From Pedosphaera sp. (GTDB lineage Bacteria > Verrucomicrobiota > Verrucomicrobiia > Limisphaerales > AAA164-E04): 64,000 nucleotides of DNA. Below the pieces are notes generated by a model. The model made no database searches. It had not been told where the DNA came from and worked only from the letters and a program-made list of their open reading frames with translations. Each line of letters begins with the position of its first letter. Within the stretch, counting starts at the first letter, position 1. Both the position numbers and the translations under genes were made by a program. This document shows, in pieces, positions 18,495-26,408 of the stretch. The stretch covers positions 1 to 64,000 of the forward strand of contig NZFL01000016.1 in NCBI GenBank assembly GCA_002690655.1, written 5' to 3'.

Positions 18495-20212
18495 GAGCGG
18501 TTTCCTACCACTCGATAGAAGCCTTTCGAGTGGACCATGCCTTGATCCTGTATAATGATAAGTTGGTCACCGTCCGATTTGGCATGCCCCCGAGTTTCCC
18601 AGCGCAAAAAGTCCGTGGTCATTTCCAGCCAATATTCCCAACCAGACTTCCCTTGGACCTGCACCCCGATACCGTTGTCTGGAGAGAGCAGGCTATCGAT
18701 GCTGATCGGTGAATCACGCTGAACAGCAATGTTATCCAACCAGCCACTGGCAAGGATTGATCCAGCAAATTCAGGCGAAGTTTGACCACCGTCGCTGTAG
18801 CTGGCAATGGCGAATGCATCTACGTCGATTTCAGTAAAGCCACCTTCTGGACCACCGAAAACTTCGGATAGGCTCGCATCCTTGATAGGGCCGAATGGCT
18901 CCCCATTTTCGAACATGGTTGTCGTCAAGGTTTCGGCTTCGGCGTTCATCGTCATTTCGACCTGGTAAGTGGCACCCATCTGCATTTCCAGAGGGAAGGT
19001 GTTGGAGAGGGACCATTGATTGTCGAGAGAAATGAGACCTGAAGAAATCGTCGCCCCAAAACCTGAATCAGCGTGATAACTCCACTCCACCAGACCGCGG
19101 GGCCCGAATTCTTCATGGATACCGGAACCTCGATAGAAAGAGGGCCGGGTTACCGAGGCCAGATTCACAAGTCCAACGGCCAAGGGAAAGGTGAAGGGTT
19201 TTGCTGGATCAGTTCCAAGTTCAAGTTGGTTGAGCTGAATTTCAAATTTCACGGAAAAATTCTCGTGTCGAGATATTTTGCTTCCAAATGGAATGTAAAA
19301 ATAACTGTTGGAAAGCCGGGAATCCCAATTCACAGCCAAGCGCTCTTCGGCCTGATCCCATTCGAAAAGTTGAGTTTCACCAAAAATATCCCAATCTCCG
19401 TCGTCCATGGGGTGCTTGGAAAAGTCTTCTGCCAAAGAGGTCCAATTGGAATTGACAAGTGGTGCAACAATCGATGCACCGTCCAGCTCTATTTTGCCGG
19501 ATTCCACCATGACCTTGATGTAACGAATCGAACGCAGTCTGGGTGTTCCTTCAGCCCAATCAAGATCATAGCCAGCACCTCCACCTGCGCCCTGATAGAG
19601 ACGGCGGATTTGTTCCATGTCGGCTTCGGCAAAATCCGATGGAAGTGTTGCAGGATTTACCGGCAGGCTGAATTCACCCTGTCCATCGATGGGAAAATAG
19701 CCGTCCACCTTGGGTGACTTTTTTTGATCGAGTAAAAAATAATTTTGGTTGTCCTCGCTGACCCAGACCGATGCAGTCGATGCATCGCTTCCAAAAACCG
19801 AACCATCGGTCACGCCGCCACCCGAGTAATCTCCGTTTGTGATGTTGAAGCCCGCATTTCCGTATAAAATAAAGTCCAAGCCATATGGATTGTTGGGTGA
19901 ATTGAAGACAGGCTGATTGAATGTCAGGGTAACGTATCCGCCTTCCCCTATGGATAACAATTGATCCGCTAGATAAGGAGGTGAGAAAGGATTGACCTCG
20001 CCTCCCCATTCACCAGGAGTTTCCCTTGATGGCTCCCCTATGACGGATAATGTGTTGGTGAAACCCAAGCCGGAACCAAACTCGACGGCAAAGCCCGAGC
20101 CCGGATGATATTCGACAACTGAAGAGACAAATGAGGTTGCCTTCGATACAGGGATGAAACCCAATAAAAAAGTGACTACGATTATTTTGATTGTTGTTTT
20201 GATACAATGCAT
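18491..20212 (-). CDS. Secreted cell-surface protein controlled by a cobalamin riboswitch
   Basis: A 573-residue exported protein. Residues 1-26 form a signal peptide (IKIIVVTFLLGFIPVSKA). Residues 27-250 hold a beta-rich domain with FSPPYLADQLLSIGEGGYVTLTF, YGLDFILYGNAGF, ASVWVSEDNQNY, and GAGYDLDWAEG followed by RYIKVMVE and ELDGASIV. To my recollection this pattern resembles cell-surface proteins encoded beside cobalamin transporters in other bacteria. Residues 255-500 look like a LamG-type jelly roll. The last 70 residues match the C-terminal domain common in verrucomicrobial secreted proteins (YWLEMTTDFLRWET ... GFYRVV). It starts 70 bases after the riboswitch terminator. No TonB box, lipobox or PEP-CTERM signal is seen. 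It may bind corrinoids at the surface, which is inference. Confidence 0.85.
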   Translation of the reverse strand: MHCIKTTIKIIVVTFLLGFIPVSKATSFVSSVVEYHPGSGFAVEFGSGLGFTNTLSVIGEPSRETPGEWGGEVNPFSPPYLADQLLSIGEGGYVTLTFNQPVFNSPNNPYGLDFILYGNAGFNITNGDYSGGGVTDGSVFGSDASTASVWVSEDNQNYFLLDQKKSPKVDGYFPIDGQGEFSLPVNPATLPSDFAEADMEQIRRLYQGAGGGAGYDLDWAEGTPRLRSIRYIKVMVESGKIELDGASIVAPLVNSNWTSLAEDFSKHPMDDGDWDIFGETQLFEWDQAEERLAVNWDSRLSNSYFYIPFGSKISRHENFSVKFEIQLNQLELGTDPAKPFTFPLAVGLVNLASVTRPSFYRGSGIHEEFGPRGLVEWSYHADSGFGATISSGLISLDNQWSLSNTFPLEMQMGATYQVEMTMNAEAETLTTTMFENGEPFGPIKDASLSEVFGGPEGGFTEIDVDAFAIASYSDGGQTSPEFAGSILASGWLDNIAVQRDSPISIDSLLSPDNGIGVQVQGKSGWEYWLEMTTDFLRWETRGHAKSDGDQLIIIQDQGMVHSKGFYRVVGNRS

Positions 20213-20281
20213 GCTGGTTGGTTATTTTTCACTTGCTAATGCAAGTTGATTTTCAATGTTGCAGACCAGAAGGATAGGAAT

Positions 20282-20320
20282 GAAAAAGCCTTCATTCCCA
20301 CCACATGGAGAATGAAGGCT
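20282..20320 (-). terminator. Intrinsic terminator of the cobalamin riboswitch expression platform
   Basis: On the minus strand AGCCTTCATT pairs with AATGAAGGCT across a 14-base loop, followed by TTTTC. It lies between the aptamer and the ATG at 20212, so it is the expected off switch when ligand is bound. Confidence 0.85.
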
Positions 20321-20342
20321 GTAAAAACAACAACAATGCATC

Positions 20343-20366
20343 CCGAAAACGCACTCGCGTTTTCGG
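20343..20366 (-). promoter_or_regulatory. Hairpin between the cobalamin aptamer and the terminator
   Basis: A perfect 10-base-pair stem, CCGAAAACGC and GCGTTTTCGG, with a four-base loop. It sits in the leader between the P1 stem and the terminator. It may be an expression-platform element or a pause hairpin; its lower arm does not obviously compete with the terminator. Confidence 0.6.
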
Positions 20367-20421
20367 CTGGCCTCATCCTTCTCTTTGACGGAGAAGTAAG
20401 TCCTGTTTGGACTCGGACGAG

Positions 20422-20568
20422 AACAAATCAACCGGTATCCTGACTCGAGGTTATTAACCTTGCTTCCGCCTTCCCGACCTTGAGGTCAGTGGCTGATGGA
20501 AACTTGTCACCTCTCACAGTGGCGCAACCGTCCCCGAATTTCACGGGGTTCCCTGTCATTGATTTGTT
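20422..20568 (-). ncRNA. Cobalamin (adenosylcobalamin-type) riboswitch aptamer
   Basis: On the minus strand the P1 arms AACAAATCAA (20559-20568) and TTGATTTGTT (20422-20431) enclose a classic cobalamin riboswitch layout. GGGAACCCCGTGAAATTCGGGG near the 5' side is followed by the B12 box TGCGCCACTG (core GCCACTG at 20517-20523), then variable arms, and the 3' signature GAGTCAGGATACCGG. A terminator lies 100 bases downstream, before a two-gene operon. Binding of cobalamin is expected to terminate transcription, so the operon should be expressed under B12 shortage. Confidence 0.93.
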
Positions 20569-20673
20569 TTCGGACAGATTCACTTTCATGAATCCTATCA
20601 AAATTCAAAGAACTGGCAGCACAGTAGCGATCAGGAATCACCTGTCAAGCATCCTCCCTGAAAAGCGATGCTC

Positions 20674-20722
20674 TTGCAGCACCTATTACAAACCCAAGCT
20701 CGGTTTGTAATAGGTGCTGCAA
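20674..20722. repeat. 21-bp perfect inverted repeat
   Basis: TTGCAGCACCTATTACAAACC at 20674-20694 is followed by a seven-base spacer and its exact reverse complement at 20702-20722. It lies upstream of the riboswitch in a gene-poor stretch. No T-tract follows on either strand, so it is not a standard terminator. Confidence 0.85.
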
Positions 20723-21177
20723 ACGAAAACCCGTAGCATCAACTCCAAGAAAAGAATTCTTTCGTCAGGCAATCTCCCTAATTCCGCACAATGGTAGATA
20801 GGGGAAAGGATTTGGATATTTTGTTTTAATTCATGGGGCTTTCTGTTCGATCGGACAGGTCTAGGTTGGGAGGGAGGTTTTGGTTGCACCTCCCCCCAAC
20901 CCTCGATTTCTCTTCTTAAAAGGTACTTCTCACTGGCTTCCAATCACCCCGTGGGTATTACAGATTCAAAAGAAGAAGACATTGAGGGGAAAAATTTCCT
21001 GCGTTCCCATATTCCCTGTAAACAATACCAGACAGGGAGGGCGGATGGCTGAGCATAAGCTAGACAACGACGTTCTTGCCTTCTCAATTTGAAATCCATT
21101 TCAGACGGTGATTATTGGCCATTTCACACCACCTCTGAAAAGAATGCGCAGCATGACGAACTATTTGAATGACAGAA
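20723..21177. other. Gene-poor stretch with further inverted repeats
   Basis: No supported gene. The only structure noted is a strong imperfect G/C-rich hairpin (GGTTGGGAGGGAGGT at 20864-20878 against ACCTCCCCCCAACC at 20889-20902) and a small imperfect palindrome CTGTTCGATCGGACAG just before it. Open frames here are short and unlike known proteins. Confidence 0.5.
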
Positions 21178-22428
21178 TTATCGAATGCAATAAAGGGATT
21201 CGAAAGTGCGTATGATGATGCTTCCAGAACTGAGTGCGGGCGTAGACAGCGTTTCTTCGTTGAGTTCATTTGTTGCCACAATTTCAAATGTTTCCGATGC
21301 TTTTAACACCTTGGTATTGGCTCTCCCAGTCGTGAAGTAAATATAACCATTTGCAGCCACGGGGCTGACTTTGACATTTTCAGCAAATAATCGTTCCTGC
21401 CAATGGGCATTCCCTGTTTTGATGTCGATGCAGGATGCCATCCCGTCATCACGAATGGTAAATACCTTGCCTCCATAAATGACCGGAGTTGGACAATCAG
21501 GGGAATATCGTTTTTGCTTCCAATCATGATCGACAACAGCCGAATCCCCTTCATGAGCAGGTGTAACACCAACAAGAAAACCCTGATTTCTGAACCCAGA
21601 AGCAACAGTAATCACCTTTCCTTCACCCGCAGTAGGTCCCGCAATGGTGCGTCCATACGGATGAGGCACTTGCAGGCCCCCTACTCGCCAGATCTCTTTG
21701 CCAGTAATCGGGTCATAGGCATTTAGATGCTCGGCGCCGGATAAAACGATTTGGCCATGCCCGTTTACTTCAACAAAAATGGGAGTGGAATAGGAATCAT
21801 TACCTTCTTCGCGGGCCTCGAGGTCGCGATCCTTCTTCCAAAGAGTTTTGCCAGTGGCCGCGTTCAGGGCCAAAAGGTATGAAGGACCTTGATGCATACA
21901 GGCAATGTAGAGCGAACCGTCATGCAGAAGGGGCGAATTTCCCATTCCGTGATTGGTGTTGTAGTCCGCATACTCAGTGCGCAAATTACGCCGCCAAACT
22001 TCTTCGCCTGATGTGGTAAGACATACCAGGTCACCTGTCCCAAAAAACACCCAAACATGCTTCCCGTCCGTAACTGGAGTAGGTGTTGCCATATTGTGAA
22101 AATTATGGGTAGGGAGTCGCCCGTTACCCACTTTCTTTTCCCATATTGGACGACCGGTTTTCAGGTCAAAAGAGAGTGTCATCAGGTCTTCATTCTCAAG
22201 TTGTGTTGTCACAAAAATAAGATTGCCATGCACGACAGGAGAAGAAGTCCCTTTGCCGGACAACGTTGTTTTCCATGCAATATTTTCCTTTACTGACCAT
22301 GAGAGAGGAAATTCACTTTCAGGACTGACTGCTGTGCCATCACTTCCTCTTAAAGCTGACCAGTGAGCCGCCTGAATGGAGCACGAGAATGCCAAGAGAC
22401 TTGCAAGCAAAGTTGGTAGGGTTTTCAT
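21178..22428 (-). CDS. Secreted PQQ-like beta-propeller repeat protein
   Basis: A 416-residue exported protein built of beta-propeller blades of the PQQ/BamB type. The start at 22428 (MKTLPTLLASLLAFSCSIQAA) gives a clean signal peptide; an ATG six codons upstream is the alternative. Blade repeats recur as SSPVVHGNLIFVTTQ, ATPTPVTDGKHVWVFF, NSPLLHDGSLYIAC, CPTPVIYGGKVFTI, SPVAANGYIYFTT and STPALSSGSIII, with intervening A-x-D-x-x-T-G-K-x-x-W motifs (LNAATGKTLWKK, YDPITGKEIWR). Such proteins are very common in Verrucomicrobiota and Planctomycetota. No cysteine pair or enzyme-specific residue points to a dehydrogenase. A scaffold or binding role is as likely. Confidence 0.85.
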   Translation of the reverse strand: MKTLPTLLASLLAFSCSIQAAHWSALRGSDGTAVSPESEFPLSWSVKENIAWKTTLSGKGTSSPVVHGNLIFVTTQLENEDLMTLSFDLKTGRPIWEKKVGNGRLPTHNFHNMATPTPVTDGKHVWVFFGTGDLVCLTTSGEEVWRRNLRTEYADYNTNHGMGNSPLLHDGSLYIACMHQGPSYLLALNAATGKTLWKKDRDLEAREEGNDSYSTPIFVEVNGHGQIVLSGAEHLNAYDPITGKEIWRVGGLQVPHPYGRTIAGPTAGEGKVITVASGFRNQGFLVGVTPAHEGDSAVVDHDWKQKRYSPDCPTPVIYGGKVFTIRDDGMASCIDIKTGNAHWQERLFAENVKVSPVAANGYIYFTTGRANTKVLKASETFEIVATNELNEETLSTPALSSGSIIIRTFESLYCIR

Positions 22429-22455
22429 TTTTAACTGTGGGTGCATGTCAGAGCG

Positions 22456-22833
22456 TTATATGTGCTTCGAATCTGATTGATCCTTTTCCGTGTAGCCTGA
22501 TTCCTGCCTCTTGAAGTTAACCTCATTTTTTTTGAGATATGCTTGAAAAACGTCGTCCGCACTCATCCCGAGGACCTGAGCCATGCTGATTAAAAAGTGA
22601 AATAAATCTACCACCTCCACACGGGCATTCTGTTCATCGAATTCCTGATACTTTGCCCACCATTTCCAGGGCACACTGTCAGTGAGTTCAGCTAATTCCT
22701 GATTCATTGCCCGGCAGTAATTGAGCACCCACTCGGTCTTTTGCTCCTCGGACATTGACTCCGTCTGCACACCAATGCGCTCATTCAACGCCTTCTGCAT
22801 GCGAAATAATTCTCTCAACTGATCCTGTTCCAT
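22456..22833 (-). CDS. Dimeric all-alpha dUTPase-like nucleotide pyrophosphohydrolase
   Basis: A 125-residue helical protein of the all-alpha NTP-PPase superfamily, closest in pattern to dimeric dUTPase/dCTPase proteins. Metal-binding acidic motifs are visible: ELAELTDSVPWKWW (ExxE-type helix) and ENARVEVVDLFHFLIS-like sequence, here NARVEVVDLFHFLIS with ExxxD. The ATG at 22833 (MEQDQLRELF) was preferred over the longer frame to 22875, whose extra residues are not family-like. It probably hydrolyses dUTP or dCTP to limit uracil in DNA. It lies between a CotH lipoprotein gene and the propeller gene, all on the minus strand. Confidence 0.78.
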   Translation of the reverse strand: MEQDQLRELFRMQKALNERIGVQTESMSEEQKTEWVLNYCRAMNQELAELTDSVPWKWWAKYQEFDEQNARVEVVDLFHFLISMAQVLGMSADDVFQAYLKKNEVNFKRQESGYTEKDQSDSKHI

Positions 22834-22964
22834 GGTGGTTAGTTTAACTCCTGCCTGTGAATAATGACAATCCACAAATAAGACATCACTTTCACAAACC
22901 GGTTACCAGTTGGTGATACGATACAAAGAGCCCGCTCATGCCGAAGGGCATACATATTGTTCAT

Positions 22965-25583
22965 TCAGAATTCAATCTCCAGCAAAGCACTCCACTTACC
23001 TTCATAAGAGGTACGTGCTTTGAGCATTTGAAACTCCCCTGAGTTTGGAATGGGGTTCTGATAGGTAGTCGCTGACGCATTCCGGTCACCGCCGATCATA
23101 CGTGGGTCCGATCCATCAGTCGTAAAGATTATGATGCCTTTCCCTGCGCTGAGAGCCAATTGCGCTGCGCCTCCTTCACCTGTAAAAGAAGGAACCGGGG
23201 CATTCACGTCAGGATAAAGACCTTTGGCCAACAATTGAGCCATGACAATGTCCGATCGCTGGGAGAGATATTTATTGCGGGTGTAATTTACTACTTTCAA
23301 CCAATGGTCATCACGGGTCAAAGGAAAACGGCCAGGAGTACTTTTACCCGCAATGTTTGGAGCTTGAGAATCTCCCCAGCGCGCAGACTCACAGACAACG
23401 GCGTTTTTGATCTGATCCACGCGGTGGTCAAACAAGGCTTTCAGCTGATCAGGCTCTAACAATCCCTGGTTGAAAAAGTGCCGATGAATACGATCTGCAA
23501 CTTTCATCCGAAACTCCTCATTCTCTAAACACCGTTGCCAAATGTATTGTGGGTTACTGGATGAAAATTCATTACCTGCTGGAAAGGGGCCAATTCGGTT
23601 AATTTCCAGATCTTCTTTGAGCATGGTATGTTCAGAGTCCCAAATGATGAATTGAAAGCCCTCACGATGGTTGCGATTACGCATGCCATACCAATTATTT
23701 GAAGCCCAGTCTCCCGAGAAGGCACTGACAGGAGCGTCCTTGTTACCCGACCAAATGATGATCAGCATGTAATCAATCAGGTTTTCAACATCAAGCAACA
23801 CCTCAGAATCGAGATCCTCACTCCCGTCTCCATGTTTACCCTGAAGTTGAAAATAATCTTCATTGGACTTCACCCCCTTTTTTGCCGCCTTCCACAGACG
23901 ACTCCATGCATCCGTGTTGCCGTCCGTTGCAAAGGTTCGTTCACCACCTCCGTTCTGTATTTTAATAACGTCGAAATCTTCTTTACCACCTTTCAGGTAA
24001 TCAGAGGCAAAAGACGCCTCCGGACGCTCGCAAGTGTTATAAAGTCCCCAGTAAACTCCATTGATAAACAAATGGCAAAAATCTCCATTTGGAGATAAGT
24101 GCCCCATGGAACGCTGAATATCACGATTGACCAGATCTCTGACGAACAATCCATTTTCACCATCCCTGCCGAAACTCCAGCTGTAGTTTTGTGATGTGCG
24201 TATGTCTAAATTATCGAAAGTGGTTACCGAAGAACCCTCGAAGAGTGGGAATTCTAATTTTGATGGACCATAAATATCTCTGAAAAAAAGGCGGAAGGAA
24301 TGTTTGGGATTATTATCCATGCGACTGAACCCTCCGCGAATGCGGATCCCACAATCTATTTCGAAACCTGGCTGCGGGCCTGAGTGAAAGTATTCCACCG
24401 AACAAGGACGTTCCCACTTGCGACCATCCTTCCGAGCATGGCTGTAGATCCCCTTTTCCTTGCCAAACATATCATGAATATCCATTACGATGGAAATGAC
24501 GGGTAAATCACGAAACCCTGTCAGGACCTCCTTGCTGTAAGCCGGCTGATCAACCACTCGGGGATCCATCCCATAATCAACCAAATTATTATTCCAATCA
24601 AAAGGAAACCCAATGGGAGGCTCCCCATCCGGAGATTGACGCACCACGTCATCAAGAAAGAGATAAGTATGCGTCATGACACTTGAGGGAGCATAGCCGT
24701 CCTTGAAGGCAGCGGCGCGAATCACTGTCGTCGCATCCACATTCATTGAGGATTCATATATTTCCCCATGCTCGGCGGTAGGAGCGGTTCCATCGGTTGT
24801 ATAGCGAATGATTGCCCCTTGAGTCGAATTGCTCAGGATAAGCTCAAACGGCTCTTCCTTGAAACCTCGTTCCAAACTGAAACTGACATCATCAACAAAA
24901 CCAAAAAGCACCTCGCCATTGGTTTTCCCTGGTGAAGGGGCAAGGAAATGACTTTCAAAATCCAATAGAAATTCCCCGGGCACCCAATCAGAGGAAATAC
25001 CATAGGAAATGTCATCATGCTGTTGAGGGTAACGTGTACCGAAAGAGTGAACAATGGACCTCGGCTCCTTCATCACAATCGCCAAAAACTCACCGTCCGC
25101 ATTTAATTTGAAATCTGTATGCCACTCCTCATTGGACAATCGGCGATTTTTACCTGAAGCATGAACAATTAAATAGTCGCCAGATCCCATCAGAAAAGAT
25201 GGGAACTCCCAGAGCTCTTCCAATTGACGGTCTTGTGTCAATGCGAATTGCGATAGGTTCAACGGGGTTTGTCCGGGGTTATGAATTTCAATCCAATCCG
25301 TACGATCGTCATCTCCATCTTTTAAACCACTATCGTTGGCAGCAAGGAATTCAGTTATCAACAAAGCGGGAGGGACTTCATCGAAGCTCATTTCTGGCAC
25401 CTCAGCTGAAGGCGGAACTAACTTAGGATTCACGGCTTGTTGCTGATTATCGTGTGAAGGCTGAAGGTTATCCGGGGTTTCCTTTTTGCATCCAGACAAC
25501 AGGAGTATAAGGAGAAAGCACCCTGGGTAAAAAAATAATCGTTTATTTCTGATGTGCGCTGAAAAATTGAAATGTTGGCTCAT
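22965..25583 (-). CDS. CotH-kinase-domain lipoprotein with lamin-tail and chitobiase-like domains
   Basis: An 872-residue lipoprotein: after a basic N-terminus the signal LLILLLSGC gives a lipobox with Cys32. Domains in order are a lamin-tail domain (about 70-175, LLITEFLAANDSGLKDGDDDRTDWIEIHN), a beta-sandwich resembling the chitobiase/FN3-associated domain (about 240-310, GAIIRYTTDGTAPTAEHG), and a CotH kinase-like domain (about 355-720). The last has the family motifs RIRGGFSR, KHSFRLFF, GLYNTCERP and FIIWDSEHTM. A second chitobiase-like module is at the C-terminus (GIIIFTTDGSDPRM). The CotH family includes spore-coat protein kinases, but its role in Gram-negatives is unknown. A related, larger protein is encoded at 54070-58449. 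Confidence 0.88.
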   Translation of the reverse strand: MSQHFNFSAHIRNKRLFFYPGCFLLILLLSGCKKETPDNLQPSHDNQQQAVNPKLVPPSAEVPEMSFDEVPPALLITEFLAANDSGLKDGDDDRTDWIEIHNPGQTPLNLSQFALTQDRQLEELWEFPSFLMGSGDYLIVHASGKNRRLSNEEWHTDFKLNADGEFLAIVMKEPRSIVHSFGTRYPQQHDDISYGISSDWVPGEFLLDFESHFLAPSPGKTNGEVLFGFVDDVSFSLERGFKEEPFELILSNSTQGAIIRYTTDGTAPTAEHGEIYESSMNVDATTVIRAAAFKDGYAPSSVMTHTYLFLDDVVRQSPDGEPPIGFPFDWNNNLVDYGMDPRVVDQPAYSKEVLTGFRDLPVISIVMDIHDMFGKEKGIYSHARKDGRKWERPCSVEYFHSGPQPGFEIDCGIRIRGGFSRMDNNPKHSFRLFFRDIYGPSKLEFPLFEGSSVTTFDNLDIRTSQNYSWSFGRDGENGLFVRDLVNRDIQRSMGHLSPNGDFCHLFINGVYWGLYNTCERPEASFASDYLKGGKEDFDVIKIQNGGGERTFATDGNTDAWSRLWKAAKKGVKSNEDYFQLQGKHGDGSEDLDSEVLLDVENLIDYMLIIIWSGNKDAPVSAFSGDWASNNWYGMRNRNHREGFQFIIWDSEHTMLKEDLEINRIGPFPAGNEFSSSNPQYIWQRCLENEEFRMKVADRIHRHFFNQGLLEPDQLKALFDHRVDQIKNAVVCESARWGDSQAPNIAGKSTPGRFPLTRDDHWLKVVNYTRNKYLSQRSDIVMAQLLAKGLYPDVNAPVPSFTGEGGAAQLALSAGKGIIIFTTDGSDPRMIGGDRNASATTYQNPIPNSGEFQMLKARTSYEGKWSALLEIEF

Positions 25584-25781
25584 GGCGAATTTATTTCAGG
25601 TCTGATTTCATGTCTAAATAACGCATCACTTACTTAAAATCACAAGGTCTTGCAAACTCGCTGGAAACTCGAAGCTAATGTCAGAGTCTCCAAAATCAAG
25701 TTGCAATCATTAAGTGGTTCCCTTGGAAAATACATATGGATCACTTGTAAACCAATTCACTTGCAGAGACAATCCATTGAA

Positions 25782-26165
25782 ATGAAAAATACCGAAATCG
25801 AAGAAACGCTTTATGATCGCATCGGCGGCCAAAAAGGGTTGGAACACCTGCTGACTCATTTTTATGCTGATGTTCGCCAGCATGCGGTCATCGGTCCTAT
25901 TTTTGAGGCTCAGATTCAGGATTGGCCAATGCACATCAAGAAAATCGCGGGCTTTTGGTCCGGTCTCACAGGTGGCCCCTCGCTGTATGGAGGTGGATTG
26001 ATCGCCAAACACATGCCACTCCACCTCCAAGCTGAACACTTTGGACACTGGCTCACTCTCTGGGCCTTTCAGTGTGATCGAACCCTGGCCGCCAGAGATG
26101 CTGAAATGATGAAGGCACTGGCTAATCAAATTGGAGACAGGTTAAAACAGTTTGCAATGTCTTGA
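25782..26165 (+). CDS. Truncated haemoglobin, group III
   Basis: A 127-residue globin of the truncated 2-on-2 fold. I place the start at the ATG at 25782 (MKNTEIEETLYDRIGG); the longer frame from 25650 adds an unrelated 44-residue leader. TrHb features visible are the N-terminal YDRIGGQKGLEHLLTHFY, the conserved F/W region KIAGFWSGLTGG, and the proximal histidine region KHMPLHLQAEHFGHWL. The pattern fits group III (P-type), which lacks the group I/II glycine motifs at the usual places. It may bind O2 or NO. It stands alone after the minus-strand CotH gene. Confidence 0.88.
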   Translation: MKNTEIEETLYDRIGGQKGLEHLLTHFYADVRQHAVIGPIFEAQIQDWPMHIKKIAGFWSGLTGGPSLYGGGLIAKHMPLHLQAEHFGHWLTLWAFQCDRTLAARDAEMMKALANQIGDRLKQFAMS

Positions 26166-26191
26166 TCGACAAATCCGAATGTTTCAGATTG

Positions 26192-26326
26192 ATGGAGCAT
26201 CAACTTCACGTGATTCAAGCAGATCCAAAACATGCCAATATACCTCAAGACGCTCTTATCAGAGCGCGCCAGATGAGCTTTTTTCGTTCGAGCCAGCATC
26301 AGGAGAAAAAACATCATACAGATTGA
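26192..26326 (+). CDS. Possible 44-residue protein downstream of the truncated haemoglobin gene
   Basis: A short frame from the ATG at 26192 (MEHQLHVIQADPKHANIPQD) to a TGA at 26324, in the frame that begins with a TTG overlapping the haemoglobin stop at 26162. It is hydrophilic, rich in His, Gln and Arg, with a basic centre (ALIRARQMSFFRSS). The composition is protein-like, but no family is recognised and nothing else supports it. The haemoglobin reading frame ends properly, so it need not be a frameshifted tail. Confidence 0.25.
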   Translation: MEHQLHVIQADPKHANIPQDALIRARQMSFFRSSQHQEKKHHTD

Positions 26327-26408
26327 AGCAGTATAGAAGGACTGAATGGAAGCAATCCATCCGAGGTTTAGGATTGTCCTGTTTCAACTCAACTTCTAAA
26401 TTCGATGA

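Noticed and set aside
20880..21092. 70-residue plus-strand frame in the palindrome-rich gap
   Set aside because: It includes the hairpin and a low-complexity proline run and resembles no protein.
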